Assembly: GCF_013299185.1 (NCBI RefSeq)
Contig: NZ_JAAFKG010000028.1
Span: 1-64,000 of the forward strand
Source: Microcoleus sp. bin48.metabat.b7b8b9.023
GTDB taxonomy: Bacteria; Cyanobacteriota; Cyanobacteriia; Cyanobacteriales; Microcoleaceae
Direction: 5' to 3'
Length of the DNA: 64,000 bases
Positions 28,272-37,786 of the stretch are shown here, in pieces (positions within the stretch are counted from its first letter, which is position 1; every line of letters starts with the position of its first letter). Under the pieces are notes generated by a model. The model saw only the letters and a list, made by a program, of their open reading frames with translations, made no database searches and had not been told where the DNA came from. A program made the position numbers and the translations under genes.

Positions 28272-29603
28272 CTATTCTTGGTGATTTCGTTGCTGCCACT
28301 CCTGATATTTTCTGGTTTCTGCTAGGGCTGGATTGATGCCAAACCAGCGACCTTCTTGATCCCGGTATTCAAAGACAAACATACTTCGCAACAAGATTTG
28401 AGATTCTTCTTCGCCGGTTACACTTTGTCGGTTGACGACTTGAAACAACAATTCCCATTCCGTGTCATTGATGGCTCCCAAAAGGTCATCGCGATATTCT
28501 TGAATGACGCTTTCGAGGCATTCGCGAGAGAAGGGGGGATCTTCATGTTGCAAACAGCTATACAAAAGCATCAGTAGATTGCGAACATGGCCACCGCTAA
28601 TCCGGCAAAGCCTGTCTAAAGTTTCGGGAGAGTCAAAGACTTTGGAAATCAAATCGATGCGTTGGGCGGGAGCGACTGTGGGGAAAGCTCTAGCCAATAC
28701 GAGCTGGCGCAGCAGTGCCATTCCTTCGATATGATCGTCGCCCGATCGCCTCAGCACGGGTACCATCGGCATCACCTTGGGTTTGACTCCAAATCGACTG
28801 GCGAGACGGCCAAAGTCGTTAGAAAAAATCAAAGTCAGGGGAATGGTATAGACGACGTGGCAATTGAGTTTTTTCAACTGTTCGCCGCGGTCTAAAAACA
28901 GGTATTCTGGCTGGGTGCGTCCGCTGGGTTTGAGGGAGGCGTCGAGGCGATCGAGATTGTCAACGATGACTGCGAGGCCTTTTTTGCCTTGTTGCTTGAG
29001 TTCGGCATTAGCTCTGTCGAGGAGTTCTTCGTTGATCGACTGCAAGATACTGTTGGTGCGGGGTTCGAGATATTGCCTGAGTTGCGATCGCAGTTTGGGA
29101 GAATCTTTAGTTTTAGCAGTAACTCGAGCAATGCCTATAGATAACTCCGCTTCCGCTGACAAATCTATGGGAGTCTGCAAAAATTCTGCCACTTCTGCAA
29201 ACAGATTGGTAAAGTAGCTCGGTCTGAGTTTAATTTTGGCGGATTCCATCGTTTCGCTGACTTGGCGGGCAATGCTCAGCAAAATATCGCTGATGTCTAC
29301 ATCGCCCATGTCTAAGTCTTGGGAAGACTCGAAGTAGACGACGCAAAAACCATCTTGCTCTAGCTCAGCTTTGAGTCGAAACAATTCGGTAGATTTGCCA
29401 CAGCCGATATGCCCTGTAAATAGCTGACAGGTTGGCTCGTCGGGGGAGATGCGGGTGATGGTTCGCTGTAAAGATTCAATGATTTTGCCACCCCGCACAG
29501 AACCAAAATCGATGTAGTATTGATAATCTCCTGGGTCTCCCGCGACAAGGGTCTTGCTCGGGTTGCAGGCTTTATAAAATCTGTCTAATTCGAGTGCGAT
29601 CAC
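28272..29603 (-). CDS. P-loop (AAA/KAP/STAND-like) ATPase
   Basis: 443 residues, cytoplasmic. Walker A GHIGCGKST at 64-72, Walker B LAVIVDNLDRLD near 215-226, a conserved PLTLIFSNDFGRL segment (sensor-like) near 265, and a helical C-terminal lid (ISGGHVRNLLMLLYS) typical of ORC/STAND-related ATPases. The N-terminus (LDRFYKACNPSKTL, DYQYYIDFGSVRGG) is conserved in cyanobacterial proteins found next to large repeat-containing STAND proteins. It is on the same strand as the WD40 STAND gene; a functional pair is inferred from adjacency. Start ATG 29603; a GTG or later ATG is less likely because the conserved N-terminus begins at once. Confidence 0.8.
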   Translation of the reverse strand: MIALELDRFYKACNPSKTLVAGDPGDYQYYIDFGSVRGGKIIESLQRTITRISPDEPTCQLFTGHIGCGKSTELFRLKAELEQDGFCVVYFESSQDLDMGDVDISDILLSIARQVSETMESAKIKLRPSYFTNLFAEVAEFLQTPIDLSAEAELSIGIARVTAKTKDSPKLRSQLRQYLEPRTNSILQSINEELLDRANAELKQQGKKGLAVIVDNLDRLDASLKPSGRTQPEYLFLDRGEQLKKLNCHVVYTIPLTLIFSNDFGRLASRFGVKPKVMPMVPVLRRSGDDHIEGMALLRQLVLARAFPTVAPAQRIDLISKVFDSPETLDRLCRISGGHVRNLLMLLYSCLQHEDPPFSRECLESVIQEYRDDLLGAINDTEWELLFQVVNRQSVTGEEESQILLRSMFVFEYRDQEGRWFGINPALAETRKYQEWQQRNHQE

Positions 29604-29854
29604 AATTGAAGCCGGCTAAAAGTTAAAAGAGTTAATCGAAAGTCTAAACTTTCTTTCGTTGAGTTTAGTTTGATTTATCACACTTTGCCGTGTGGGGTAA
29701 TGCCCTAAATACCTAAACAACCTCTATCTGCTAATGAACCGGACGGCGCGGGAATTTGGAATTTTTAATTAAGAAATTTTAATTATCTAACTGAACCAGT
29801 GAATTTACGGATATTTGCCCTGCTTATGGGTAATTTCGCGGGGATCTGGGTGAA

Positions 29855-31066
29855 CTACTCATCGTCAGGCGGGATACCGCTATGACGGGAGCTTCCAACT
29901 TCAAGCGGAACAGCATCCAGCAAGACCGAAATCTTACCAGGTTGACTTACATTCCGTCCATTGGCAGTAGCACTGGTTCCCAATGCCAAAATCCGCAAGG
30001 CTTCATCTCTAATATTCTTCGCCGCGTTCACGTCTCTATCGTTACGGCTATGACACTTAGGACAATCCCAATGACGAACATTCAAAGGCATGGATGATAC
30101 CTTGTGGAGACAATTATTGCAAGTCTTAGAGCTAGGAAAAAAGCGGTCTACCTCGATGTAGACCTTACCTAGTATCTGGGCCTTGTACTTTAACATTGTT
30201 CCAAACATTCCCCATCCAGCATCGCTAATAGCTTTTGCTAGACAGTGATTGCATACCATACCTTTGATGTTGAGATTTTCTACTGCAATAACTTGGTTTT
30301 CGTCTACTATCTTGCGGGACAGCTTGTGCAGAAAATCTTCGCGCACTCTTTTGATTTTTGAATGAACTTTGGCTACTAATTTTTTAGCCTTTTGTCTGGT
30401 GTTACTCCCCTTTTGTTTTTGATTTAGTTTCTGTTGTTTACGCTTCAGATTCCGGCTATGCTTCTTGAGATGTTTGGGGTTGACATACTTGCTGCCATCA
30501 CTGGTAACACAGAAATCGTTCAGCCCAACGTCTAAACCTATGGCCTTGCCCGACGCATCACTTTCAGGGGTTTCTTGTCCACGATCTACTGAGATTGAGG
30601 CATAGTATTTACCATCAGTATTTTGAGAAATAGTAACGGTTTTGATGGTGCCCTCTAGCGGTCGATGAATCCGACAATGTACCTCACCGACGATCGGCAG
30701 CTTGATGAAACTATCGCCTACTTTAACATTCTGAGGGTAACTAACAGACTGTCTTCCATGCTTAGATTTGAAGCTCGGAAAACCTGCTCGCTTATCAAAG
30801 AAGTTTTTGTAGGCAGTAGATAGATTTAGCGCCACTACTTGAAGTGATTGAGAATAAGCTGACTTTAACCAAGTATATTCTTTTTTGAGGCTTGGAAGCA
30901 ATCCTTGTATTGCACCTCTACTCAGTCCTTTGCCAGTATCTTTATAGGTTTGCTGGCATAGATTCAAGCTGTAATTCCAGAACCAACGACAACAACCGAA
31001 AGCACCCGCAAAATACGTCTGCTGCTCGGCTGTTGGGTAGATTCGGAATTTATAGTTTTGATACAT
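29855..31066 (-). mobile_element. tnpB: TnpB of an IS200/IS605-type element, without TnpA
   Basis: RNA-guided nuclease of the TnpB family, 403 residues from ATG 31066 (MYQNYKFRIYPT; an in-frame start three codons earlier is possible). RuvC residues are visible: D in GLDVGLNDF (about 180), E in AVENLNIKG (about 265), D in DRDVNAAKN (about 345). The zinc ribbon CNNC...CPKC lies between the last two. All catalytic positions are intact. No tnpA is adjacent. By family knowledge the omega RNA is made from the 3' end of tnpB and the right transposon end, here expected at roughly 29830-30000, covering the C-terminal AVPLEVGSSRHSG codons. It lies between the ATPase gene and ftsQ. Confidence 0.92.
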
Positions 31067-31075
31067 TATCGGCAA

Positions 31076-31298
31076 TCCACATCTCTGCTAATATATCAGA
31101 GATGCTAGGAAAATACAAGAAATTTGCGATACCCTGAACCCAACGACTGCGTTTATCCGCTCGCCTAGTCGAAGGGCAAGCAGATAAACTCCGCCGAAGG
31201 TTTCGCTGGGTACAACTCACGCGCCTTTCATCCCCTATTAACTGACTACGGTATAGTGGGGGAATTCCCGTCTGTCTAGTTAAATTGTCAAGAGGTAG
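31076..31298. other. Left flank of the TnpB element and ftsQ leader
   Basis: Contains short inverted pairs (for example cgctcgcctagtcg/cgaagg region near 31160-31200) that could belong to the left transposon end, then the ftsQ ribosome site AAGAGG at 31290-31295. The exact element boundary cannot be set by eye. Confidence 0.4.
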
Positions 31299-32198
31299 AT
31301 GGCTAGTTTTGGAGTGGTTTCTCAAAAAGAGTTAGGGCGCAGGCGCGAAGAGTTGCGGCGGCAGCGTCGCGCTCGATCGGCAGCCCTGCTGTGGCAAATG
31401 CTGGCAGCGAGCGCGATGGCCGGGGGTTTGCTGTGGTGGATTGCACAGCCGGCTTGGTTGATTGCTCGATCGGAACAAGTGAAGGTGGAGGGCAATCAGT
31501 GGCTGTCGGACAAGGCGGTGCGCTCTTTGGTGCCGCTGTCTTACCCGCAGTCGCTGTGGGGAATTCAACCGCAGGCCCTGGCCGAAAAGCTGGAATCAAC
31601 GGGGCCGATCGCCAAAGCGAAGGTGACTCGCAACTTGTTTCCACCTTCTTTGACAATAGAAGTCTCAGAAAGGCTGCCGGTGGCGGTGGCGCAGCCGACT
31701 GCGGTGTTGAAATCTAGCGACAAGGACAAGGTGGGGTGGCTGGATGCTCGCGGAGGTTGGATGCCGTCGGAGAGTTATACTGCTGTGCGATCGGACAATA
31801 GTTCGATCGCACCGGTCAGCCCTCAGGGAACCGGGCCCCAGCATTCTTTGCCAACTTTAAAAGTCATCGGGCCTTTGGAACAGTATCGAGCCTCGTGGCC
31901 GAAGTTTTACCAAGGACTCAGCGGCTTGACTGTGAAAGTGTTTGAGATAGACTGGCAAAACCCAAATAACTTGATCTTGAAAACAGAGATCGGTACGGTA
32001 CACTTAGGGCCGTACAGTTCCAAGACTATCGAGCAGCTTAAAGTTTTAGACCGAATGCGACAATTGCCAAAACAGCTAGATTCAAGCAAAATAGCCTACA
32101 TTGACTTGAGAAATCCTGCTGCCCCGATCGTCCACTTGCCAGAACCCCCTCCTAGTTTGGAGAGTTCAACTCCCGCACCAACTCCGGCTCAGAATTGA
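31299..32198 (+). CDS. ftsQ: FtsQ/DivIB-type cell division protein
   Basis: 299 residues. Basic cytoplasmic N-terminus (RRREELRRQRRARS), one transmembrane helix (about 31-52), then a POTRA domain (VKVEGNQWLSDKAV to RNLFPPSLTIEVSERLPVAV, about 60-130) and a variable periplasmic beta domain. The tail is Pro-rich. FtsQ links early and late divisome proteins in the inner membrane. ATG at 31299 with ribosome site AGAGG. ftsZ follows 382 bases downstream, the usual order in cyanobacteria. Length and architecture are normal for the family. Confidence 0.88.
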   Translation: MASFGVVSQKELGRRREELRRQRRARSAALLWQMLAASAMAGGLLWWIAQPAWLIARSEQVKVEGNQWLSDKAVRSLVPLSYPQSLWGIQPQALAEKLESTGPIAKAKVTRNLFPPSLTIEVSERLPVAVAQPTAVLKSSDKDKVGWLDARGGWMPSESYTAVRSDNSSIAPVSPQGTGPQHSLPTLKVIGPLEQYRASWPKFYQGLSGLTVKVFEIDWQNPNNLILKTEIGTVHLGPYSSKTIEQLKVLDRMRQLPKQLDSSKIAYIDLRNPAAPIVHLPEPPPSLESSTPAPTPAQN

Positions 32199-32580
32199 GC
32201 CTGTGTCTGCCAAAGGTAAAAGGTATCGTCGTCGATCGACAATCAGAATTTTTAGCTCTGGGTATCAATACGCAAGACTGGAAATAGGGACACTTTTTTG
32301 ATACCGATCCGCATCGGAAAAAAAATTCATAACTTTGGGTTCGATCCGATGCGTTAAGGGCTGGTATCCATTTTTTTCATTTTGCCTTGCGTAGAAGTGC
32401 CTTGTGCACAAGCACCTAGATGGGGTATGCAAGCTATGGGCGAGCAACAGCGGCCAAATCCGAGATTGCTAACATTGAGCCTCGACCAGTGTTAGTTTTT
32501 CGCGCAACATTAGCATATAGTTGATGGTGAATTGGCGTTTAGTTTAGTTAAAAAGCTGTAATCTACTATCCCAGACTCTC
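32199..32580. promoter_or_regulatory. ftsQ-ftsZ intergenic region, probable ftsZ promoter region
   Basis: A 382-base gap inside a division gene pair. An inverted pair (ccgatccgcatcgg at 32304-32317 and gatccgatgcg at 32344-32354) flanks an A-tract, and GGTATC/GATACC copies sit near 32254, 32299 and 32363. These could be binding sites or a leader structure. No -10/-35 pair can be assigned with confidence. Confidence 0.4.
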
Positions 32581-33849
32581 ATGAACCTTAATAATAGTCA
32601 GGGGTCTGACCAAGACAGTCCCCCTTCGGAAGAAGTAAAAAATTTTCCGGTGGCCTTAGATTCCGCCAATCCGTTTAGACGCAAGTCTGGTTATGTAAAT
32701 GTAGATAGTATTGATATCGATCCTATGGTCAATCCCAAAGACATAATGCCCAGCAGTGCCGCCAAAATCAAAGTAATTGGCGTTGGCGGTGGTGGCGGCA
32801 ATGCCGTTAACCGGATGATTGCTAGCGAGGTTTCTGGTGTCGAGTTTTGGTGCGTGAATACGGATTCCCAAGCTCTGGTGCTCTCTAATGCTCCGAAACG
32901 CTTGCAAGTCGGACAAAAGTTGACGCGCGGTTTGGGCGCGGGCGGCAATCCGGCGATCGGACAAAAGGCTGCTGAAGAGTCTCGCGACGAAGTTGCTAAT
33001 GCTTTGAATCACGCCGATTTGGTGTTTATCACGGCCGGCATGGGTGGCGGTACGGGCACGGGCGCGGCTCCGATTGTCGCGGAAGTGGCTAAAGAAATGG
33101 GCGCTTTGACTGTGGGCATCGTAACCCGGCCTTTCACGTTTGAGGGACGGCGGCGCACCAGCCAAGCTGAAGAAGGAATCGCCGCTTTGCAAAGCCGGGT
33201 GGATACGCTGATCGTGATTCCCAACGACAAGCTGCTGTCGGTGATTTCGGAACAAATGCCCGTACAAGAGGCTTTCCGAGTGGCTGACGATATCCTGCGC
33301 CAAGGGGTTCAGGGTATTTCTGACATTATTACCATTCCCGGTTTGGTGAATGTTGACTTTGCTGACGTGCGCGCTGTAATGGCGGATGCGGGTTCGGCTT
33401 TGATGGGTATCGGTGTGGGATCGGGCAAGTCGCGGGCTAGGGAAGCTGCAATGCAGGCGATTTCTTCGCCTTTGCTGGAAGCTTCCTCGATCGAGGGCGC
33501 TAGAGGTGTAGTGTTTAACATCACTGGCGGTACAGATATGACGCTGCATGAAGTTAATGCGGCGGCTGAGACGATTTACGAAGTTGTCGATCCGAATGCC
33601 AATATTATTTTTGGAGCGGTGATTGATGAGCGGCTTCAGGGCGAAATTAAGATTACTGTGATCGCTACTGGTTTTTCGGGGGAAATGATCTCATCGTCTC
33701 AGGCTTCGCGCACGCAAAATGTTAATGCTCCTTGGCGGGCTGCGACTGTGCCGGTGACTCCTGCTCAACAGCCGCAGGATGCGAAAGCAAAACCGCAGGA
33801 TTTCGGATTGGATATTCCTGAGTTTTTGCGAAACCGTCGCCCAAAATGA
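32581..33849 (+). CDS. ftsZ: Cell division GTPase FtsZ
   Basis: Tubulin-like GTPase that forms the division ring. The GTP-binding motif GGGTGTG is near residues 157-163, with [17 protein letters not shown] (about 62-78), [18 protein letters not shown] and the T7-loop region [11 protein letters not shown]. The N-terminal 60 residues before the core are a cyanobacterial extension and the C-terminus ends with the conserved peptide [11 protein letters not shown] that binds partner proteins. 422 residues, ATG at 32581. Complete. Confidence 0.98.
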   Translation: MNLNNSQGSDQDSPPSEEVKNFPVALDSANPFRRKSGYVNVDSIDIDPMVNPKDIMPSSAAKIKVIGVGGGGGNAVNRMIASEVSGVEFWCVNTDSQALVLSNAPKRLQVGQKLTRGLGAGGNPAIGQKAAEESRDEVANALNHADLVFITAGMGGGTGTGAAPIVAEVAKEMGALTVGIVTRPFTFEGRRRTSQAEEGIAALQSRVDTLIVIPNDKLLSVISEQMPVQEAFRVADDILRQGVQGISDIITIPGLVNVDFADVRAVMADAGSALMGIGVGSGKSRAREAAMQAISSPLLEASSIEGARGVVFNITGGTDMTLHEVNAAAETIYEVVDPNANIIFGAVIDERLQGEIKITVIATGFSGEMISSSQASRTQNVNAPWRAATVPVTPAQQPQDAKAKPQDFGLDIPEFLRNRRPK

Positions 33850-34030
33850 TTTTGGATTTTGGATTGGGGATTAGGAAGGCGGATTCGCTCTAAAATCTCC
33901 CATCTAAAAAATCTCTAATCTATGTAGATATATTAGAGATTAGGGATTGGGGATGGCTGATTAGATCTAAAATCTACAATCGGCAATCTCCAATCTAAAA
34001 AATCTCAAATCTCAAATCTCAAATCTCAAA
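33850..34030. repeat. Heptanucleotide tandem repeats (AAATCTC family)
   Basis: Two blocks in opposite orientation: ggattttgg/gattgggga types at 33850-33960, and caaatct units at 33995-34034 where five copies of aaatctc are almost perfect. The last copies merge into the stop region of the MBL-fold gene. Non-coding. Confidence 0.8.
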
Positions 34031-34790
34031 TCTCTAGGGTTTGTCCGGGTTCGGGTTCGAGTAGCTGGGTGGACAGTCCCGAATTGGCAAGTAAATCGCG
34101 AAATTCGGGGATGCTGCCGATCGACTTTACTAACATCGGTAAAATACCCGTGGCTCGGATATCTCCCGTCGTTGTAGGTACAAAAAACCGAGGTTTTAGG
34201 GTTTGGGCAAGTTTCAGGGCCTCAGCAGGGCCGATGATGATTTGTCCGAGGAAGGGGAAGATTTGACCGATGACGGGGGCGATGGCTACGTCTACGGTGT
34301 CTATTTTCTGTTTAACTTTTTCTAAGGGCGGCAGATGCGGTTCGTAATAAAGTGTTTCGCCGCTGTTTAAATCTTTGAGTAAATAGCCGTTTTCTTCTTG
34401 TCCGGGCTGGATTTCGGCTCCGGGTACGGCGGTGATTTGTAATATTTCTTTAAATTTAGACTCTTGCCAATTTGCTAAAGATGTGATATTGGTGTAGCCT
34501 AAACTGTTGAGGACTTTGGCGGCGGTGGGTGAGGCGATCGCGGGAATTGTCCGATCGAGCTTTTCGAGTGTTGGTCTGTGACAGTGGTCGTCTAAGCCTT
34601 GGGAAATGAGGATAAGATCGATCGGCGGTAAGGTACTGGGCGTAAAGGCGACAGGCGTATTGTGGTAGGCGGTGAACAGCCAGGGTTGACCGTAAAATAC
34701 CAGGGGATCGACTAGCCAGGGATCGACTAAGATGGTTTGGCCTGCGATGTGGAAGATCCAGGAGTTGAGGTCGATACGGGTGAGTTTCAT
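34026..34790 (-). CDS. MBL-fold protein lacking the first histidines of the metal motif
   Basis: 254 residues from ATG 34790 (MKLTRIDLNSW). Metallo-beta-lactamase fold: first strands with ILVDPWLVDPL, then the metal-binding loop, which reads LISQGLDDHCHRP. The usual HxHxDH is replaced by SQGLDDH, keeping only the Asp-His pair and a following His. Later elements (PGAEIQPGQEENGYLL, LYYEPHLPP, FVPTTTGDI) match cyanobacterial and plastid members of this subfamily, which share the changed loop. Enzymatic activity and metal content are uncertain. Monocistronic, between ftsZ (plus strand) and an uncharacterised gene. Confidence 0.75.
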   Translation of the reverse strand: MKLTRIDLNSWIFHIAGQTILVDPWLVDPLVFYGQPWLFTAYHNTPVAFTPSTLPPIDLILISQGLDDHCHRPTLEKLDRTIPAIASPTAAKVLNSLGYTNITSLANWQESKFKEILQITAVPGAEIQPGQEENGYLLKDLNSGETLYYEPHLPPLEKVKQKIDTVDVAIAPVIGQIFPFLGQIIIGPAEALKLAQTLKPRFFVPTTTGDIRATGILPMLVKSIGSIPEFRDLLANSGLSTQLLEPEPGQTLEI

Positions 34791-34983
34791 AAGTGTTTGC
34801 AATAATTATTTACATTTATTTTAATGATAACCTGTGTTGCGAAGATAACCGCCGAAGGTCATTCGGGTCTACACAAACTTTCGTCCGCGCAACGCGAGAC
34901 AGGAAGATTCCGAAGAATAACTACGGCAGAAAAATGTTATAGTTCAGAATAATTGAATTATTAACGATGCAAGCTGGATCGAA

Positions 34984-35910
34984 ATGGAAATCAACCAGAA
35001 TCCGCTCGATTTTTTAACGATAAAAGTACAAGAAACTGTTGCTGAAACCCAAAACTTAGCGAACGAAATGGCTGCTAAAGTTCAAGAAAATGCAACTTTA
35101 GTAACGGCATGGGTACAATCGGCACCAAGTTCAATTGTGAGCGCAGGGGCGATCGCAACTGAAGCAGCTTTTCAAGTCGCCCACAACATCAGTTTTGAGA
35201 ATCTGCCAAAAAATCTGCAATTCAAATTTGCTAGGGCTGGCGTGCGTGACGGAATGCGGAATGTGGAAGAAGCAGCAAAAGTATTTGAATCCATCCCCGC
35301 CCAAATTCGCGCCCAAGGCCCGGAAGCAATTCGCAACTTCTGTCAAGACAAAGATTGGAGTCACATCCAAGCCCACGTGAATGGAGGCGGAAGCGAAGCT
35401 GCTAACGGGATTTTTGAATATTTTTGGGTGAATCGCGCCCGTGGTGGTGCAGACATGACTGTCGAAGAATTAGCAGTCGCTAAACAAGTTTTAGCGGATG
35501 CTGCTTTTAAAGCAGCCGTTGCGGAAATTGTTGGGGCCGCAGTTAAAGGGGCGATCGCAGCAGCCGTAATTGAGTTAGTATTTTCGATCTTAGAAAACTC
35601 GCTATTGTGCGTCGAAGGCAAAATTACCCAGTCAGAATTAGTCGAAAAAGTCGCCGCCGCCACTGCTAAAGCTGGTATTGCTGGCGGTGCAATCACGGGA
35701 ATTTTGTTAACACTTTGTATGATATTTCCCCCAATTGCTGGGGTTTTAGGTGCCGCAGCGGTGCCTTTGGCGGTTGCAGGTGTTGGTTTTATGGGAATTC
35801 GCGCCTGGGAAATTTTTTGTCATGGCGATCGACTATTTGGTATTACCCAACAAGCACAAAAATTTCTGGGAATGACTGAAGCGATCGTTGAAATCAAACC
35901 GCAACCATAA
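34984..35910 (+). CDS. Uncharacterised protein with HNH-like motif and C-terminal hydrophobic helices
   Basis: 308 residues, not recognised. Residues 1-110 are helical and polar. Residues 123-152 read DKDWSHIQAHVNGGGSEAAN followed by FEYFWVNRARGG: a histidine pair, a GGS-xx-xN turn and a final N-R-A-R-G-G, which recalls the treble-clef spacing of HNH-like motifs, though the metal-binding residues are incomplete. Residues 175-200 and 225-272 are Ala/Gly-rich hydrophobic helices (ITGILLTLCMIFPPIAG), probably membrane-inserting. The combination of a nuclease-like motif with pore-like helices is unusual. Alternatively it is a membrane protein whose motif has no enzymatic meaning. ATG at 34984. 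Confidence 0.6.
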   Translation: MEINQNPLDFLTIKVQETVAETQNLANEMAAKVQENATLVTAWVQSAPSSIVSAGAIATEAAFQVAHNISFENLPKNLQFKFARAGVRDGMRNVEEAAKVFESIPAQIRAQGPEAIRNFCQDKDWSHIQAHVNGGGSEAANGIFEYFWVNRARGGADMTVEELAVAKQVLADAAFKAAVAEIVGAAVKGAIAAAVIELVFSILENSLLCVEGKITQSELVEKVAAATAKAGIAGGAITGILLTLCMIFPPIAGVLGAAAVPLAVAGVGFMGIRAWEIFCHGDRLFGITQQAQKFLGMTEAIVEIKPQP

Positions 35911-35924
35911 AATCTGATTAACGG

Positions 35925-35981
35925 TTCGTAGTGTGGACTTTAGTCCGCTCTCAAGCTGCGGACTAAAGTCCACACTACGAA
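35925..35981. repeat. Long inverted repeat, second copy of the GTAGTG-GGACT family
   Basis: Arms 35925-35948 and 35958-35981 are perfect complements (ttcgtagtgtggactttagt...). Same family as 6449-6506 and 36920-36977, with compensated base changes in both arms, which shows that pairing is maintained. Located between an uncharacterised gene and thiD. Confidence 0.8.
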
Positions 35982-36038
35982 CAAATCTTATCGCAGTAGA
36001 TCGACCGGACGTGAAATTACCTGAAAACTGCTGTAATT

Positions 36039-36875
36039 ATGCCAGAAATTAAAAAATCAATGATACCAGTTGCAATGACGATCGCAGGATCTGATAGCGG
36101 CGGCGGGGCCGGGATTCAGGCGGATTTGCGAACGTTTGCATTTCACTGCGTGCACGGTACGAGCGCTCTGACTTGCGTGACAGCTCAAAATACTTTAGGG
36201 GTGACGCGGGTGGATGCTTTGTCTGCGGAGTCTGTAGCAGCTCAAATCCAGGCGGTAGTTGGAGATATTGGGGTGCAGGCAGCGAAGACTGGGATGCTGC
36301 TAAACCGGGAGATTATGGTGGCGGTGGCTGCACAGGTACAGAATTTAAATATAGGGAATTTGGTTGTCGATCCGGTGATGGTTTCGCGGGCGGGAGTTAA
36401 GTTGATTGACGAGGGTGCGATCGCATTTTTGCGCGATAATTTGATTCCTTTGGCGGCTGTCGTAACTCCGAATCGCTTTGAGGCTGAGATTTTGAGCTCA
36501 AGAGAGATTGTTTCTTTAGATGATATGCGATCGGCAGCGCAGGAGATTTATCGATCGGGCGCGAAAGCTGTTTTAGTCAAAGGTGGCGGGATGGCGGGAG
36601 ATTTGCGAGGCATTGATGTTTGGTTTGACGGTACGCGGCTGGATGTGTTGAAAACTGAGACGGTTGATACTAGGAATACTCACGGGACTGGTTGCACGTT
36701 GAGTGCTGCGATCGCTGCTAATCTAGCATTAGGTAAAGATTTGTTTACAGCAGTGACATTAGCTAAGAATTATGTTACTACTGCTCTAAAATATGCTTTA
36801 GATATTGGGGAAGGGCAAGGGCCTGTGGGGCATTTTTTCCCGCTTTTGCGGAAGGAAGAAGTCAATAGTCAGTAG
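36039..36875 (+). CDS. thiD: Hydroxymethylpyrimidine/phosphomethylpyrimidine kinase
   Basis: ThiD phosphorylates HMP and HMP-phosphate in thiamine synthesis. Ribokinase-like fold with the N-terminal TIAGSDSGGGAGIQADL substrate loop, GTSALTCVTAQNT, the motif DPVMVSRAG, and the C-terminal catalytic NTHGTGCTLSAAIAANLA with the Asp/anion-hole region typical of the family. 278 residues, normal length. ATG at 36039; an internal ATG at codon 8 (MIPVAMTIAGSDS) could also serve. Flanked on both sides by related inverted repeats (35925 and 36920). Confidence 0.95.
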   Translation: MPEIKKSMIPVAMTIAGSDSGGGAGIQADLRTFAFHCVHGTSALTCVTAQNTLGVTRVDALSAESVAAQIQAVVGDIGVQAAKTGMLLNREIMVAVAAQVQNLNIGNLVVDPVMVSRAGVKLIDEGAIAFLRDNLIPLAAVVTPNRFEAEILSSREIVSLDDMRSAAQEIYRSGAKAVLVKGGGMAGDLRGIDVWFDGTRLDVLKTETVDTRNTHGTGCTLSAAIAANLALGKDLFTAVTLAKNYVTTALKYALDIGEGQGPVGHFFPLLRKEEVNSQ

Positions 36876-37374
36876 TCATTAGTCATCTCATTACCCAAAA
36901 GAAAGATCGCAATCAAATAGGTTCGTAGTGAGGACTTCAGTCCGCAAGAAGAAGGACTAAAGTCCTCACTACGAACCGTTGTTATTACTGGTACAGTTGT
37001 TGAATTGTCTGCTTTTAAGCTGGGGAATGCAGGATGTCGATCGCAAGAAAGTTTGATTTGGTGAGGGTTTGGGGGTTTTGGGCAGTGAAGGCGAGCGAGT
37101 CAGCGCAGGAAGTGACAGTTTGCTGTAACTGCGATCGCCAGGAATTCCCTATTGTTAAATCATCGAATTTAACAATAGCCCCATGGAACTCCTCAACTAC
37201 TACTTTCAAACATCTACTTCCTTCCAACCCTTATTCTATCAGGTAAAATTTGTAATTTGGTATAAAATCCTCCACCGCGACAGCCAAACATTGGCACTGA
37301 TAGCACTCCCAAATAAATTGTAAACTCTTCCCTTCTCTTTCTTCCTTCGCGTTCTTTGCGCCTTCGCGGTTCGT
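36876..37374. other. Intergenic region between thiD and the Dnd island
   Basis: Contains one inverted repeat (36920-36977) and otherwise nothing convincing. Small frames on both strands at 37015-37246 lack a ribosome site and start with TTG or inside composition-biased sequence. The last 60 bases before dndE (cttcgcgttctttgcgcctt) are a common cyanobacterial intergenic repeat. Confidence 0.55.
36920..36977. repeat. Long inverted repeat, third copy of the GTAGTG-GGACT family
   Basis: Arms 36920-36943 and 36954-36977. The inner segment differs (cttcag against ctaaag), leaving one or two mismatches, but the outer ggttcgtagtgagga arm pairs perfectly. Confidence 0.8.
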
Positions 37375-37776
37375 TTAATTTCTCAATTTCTCAGGCTCTA
37401 GAGCGATCGCCACCAAATCTTCAATCTTCTTAATATTCGGATCGCCAGCTAAATAGCCAATACCTCGATGCAAGTGCAGGCGAAACTGTTGGGCGAGAGT
37501 TTCCTTGGACGTACCCAAATTATCTTGATGACACCGCTGCTTGAGAGCAATTATCAGAATATCAGCCATGTCGCCGCCGAAAACATCCCAGCTTAACTCT
37601 ACGTTGCTGTCGCTGGGAATCGGTACTGGGGATGGTATGCTGGGCTCGGCGAGCGATCGGCAAAATCCCCACCTGCACAGGACGTTCCACCGATCGATTT
37701 TAGTCGATCGTTTGAGTTTAGATAGTTGCTCTTTGGCTGTTTGAGAGAGGCAGATGCGATCGACTGGTGGTTCCAT
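37375..37776 (-). CDS. dndE: DNA sulfur modification protein DndE
   Basis: 133 residues. The N-terminal RICLSQTAKEQLSKLKR and RWNVLCRWGFCRSLAEPS are hallmarks of DndE, a small, mostly helical ribbon-type protein that binds nicked DNA during phosphorothioate modification. The length is typical. It is the last gene of the minus-strand group dndC, (insertion), dndD, PD-(D/E)XK-like gene, dndE; only 10 bases separate it from the gene upstream. ATG at 37776. Confidence 0.92.
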   Translation of the reverse strand: MEPPVDRICLSQTAKEQLSKLKRSTKIDRWNVLCRWGFCRSLAEPSIPSPVPIPSDSNVELSWDVFGGDMADILIIALKQRCHQDNLGTSKETLAQQFRLHLHRGIGYLAGDPNIKKIEDLVAIALEPEKLRN

Positions 37777-37786
37777 ATTTTTAACC

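Noticed and set aside
37015-37246. Small open frames on both strands between thiD and dndE
   Set aside because: The minus-strand frame starts with TTG and neither frame has a ribosome site or recognisable domain.
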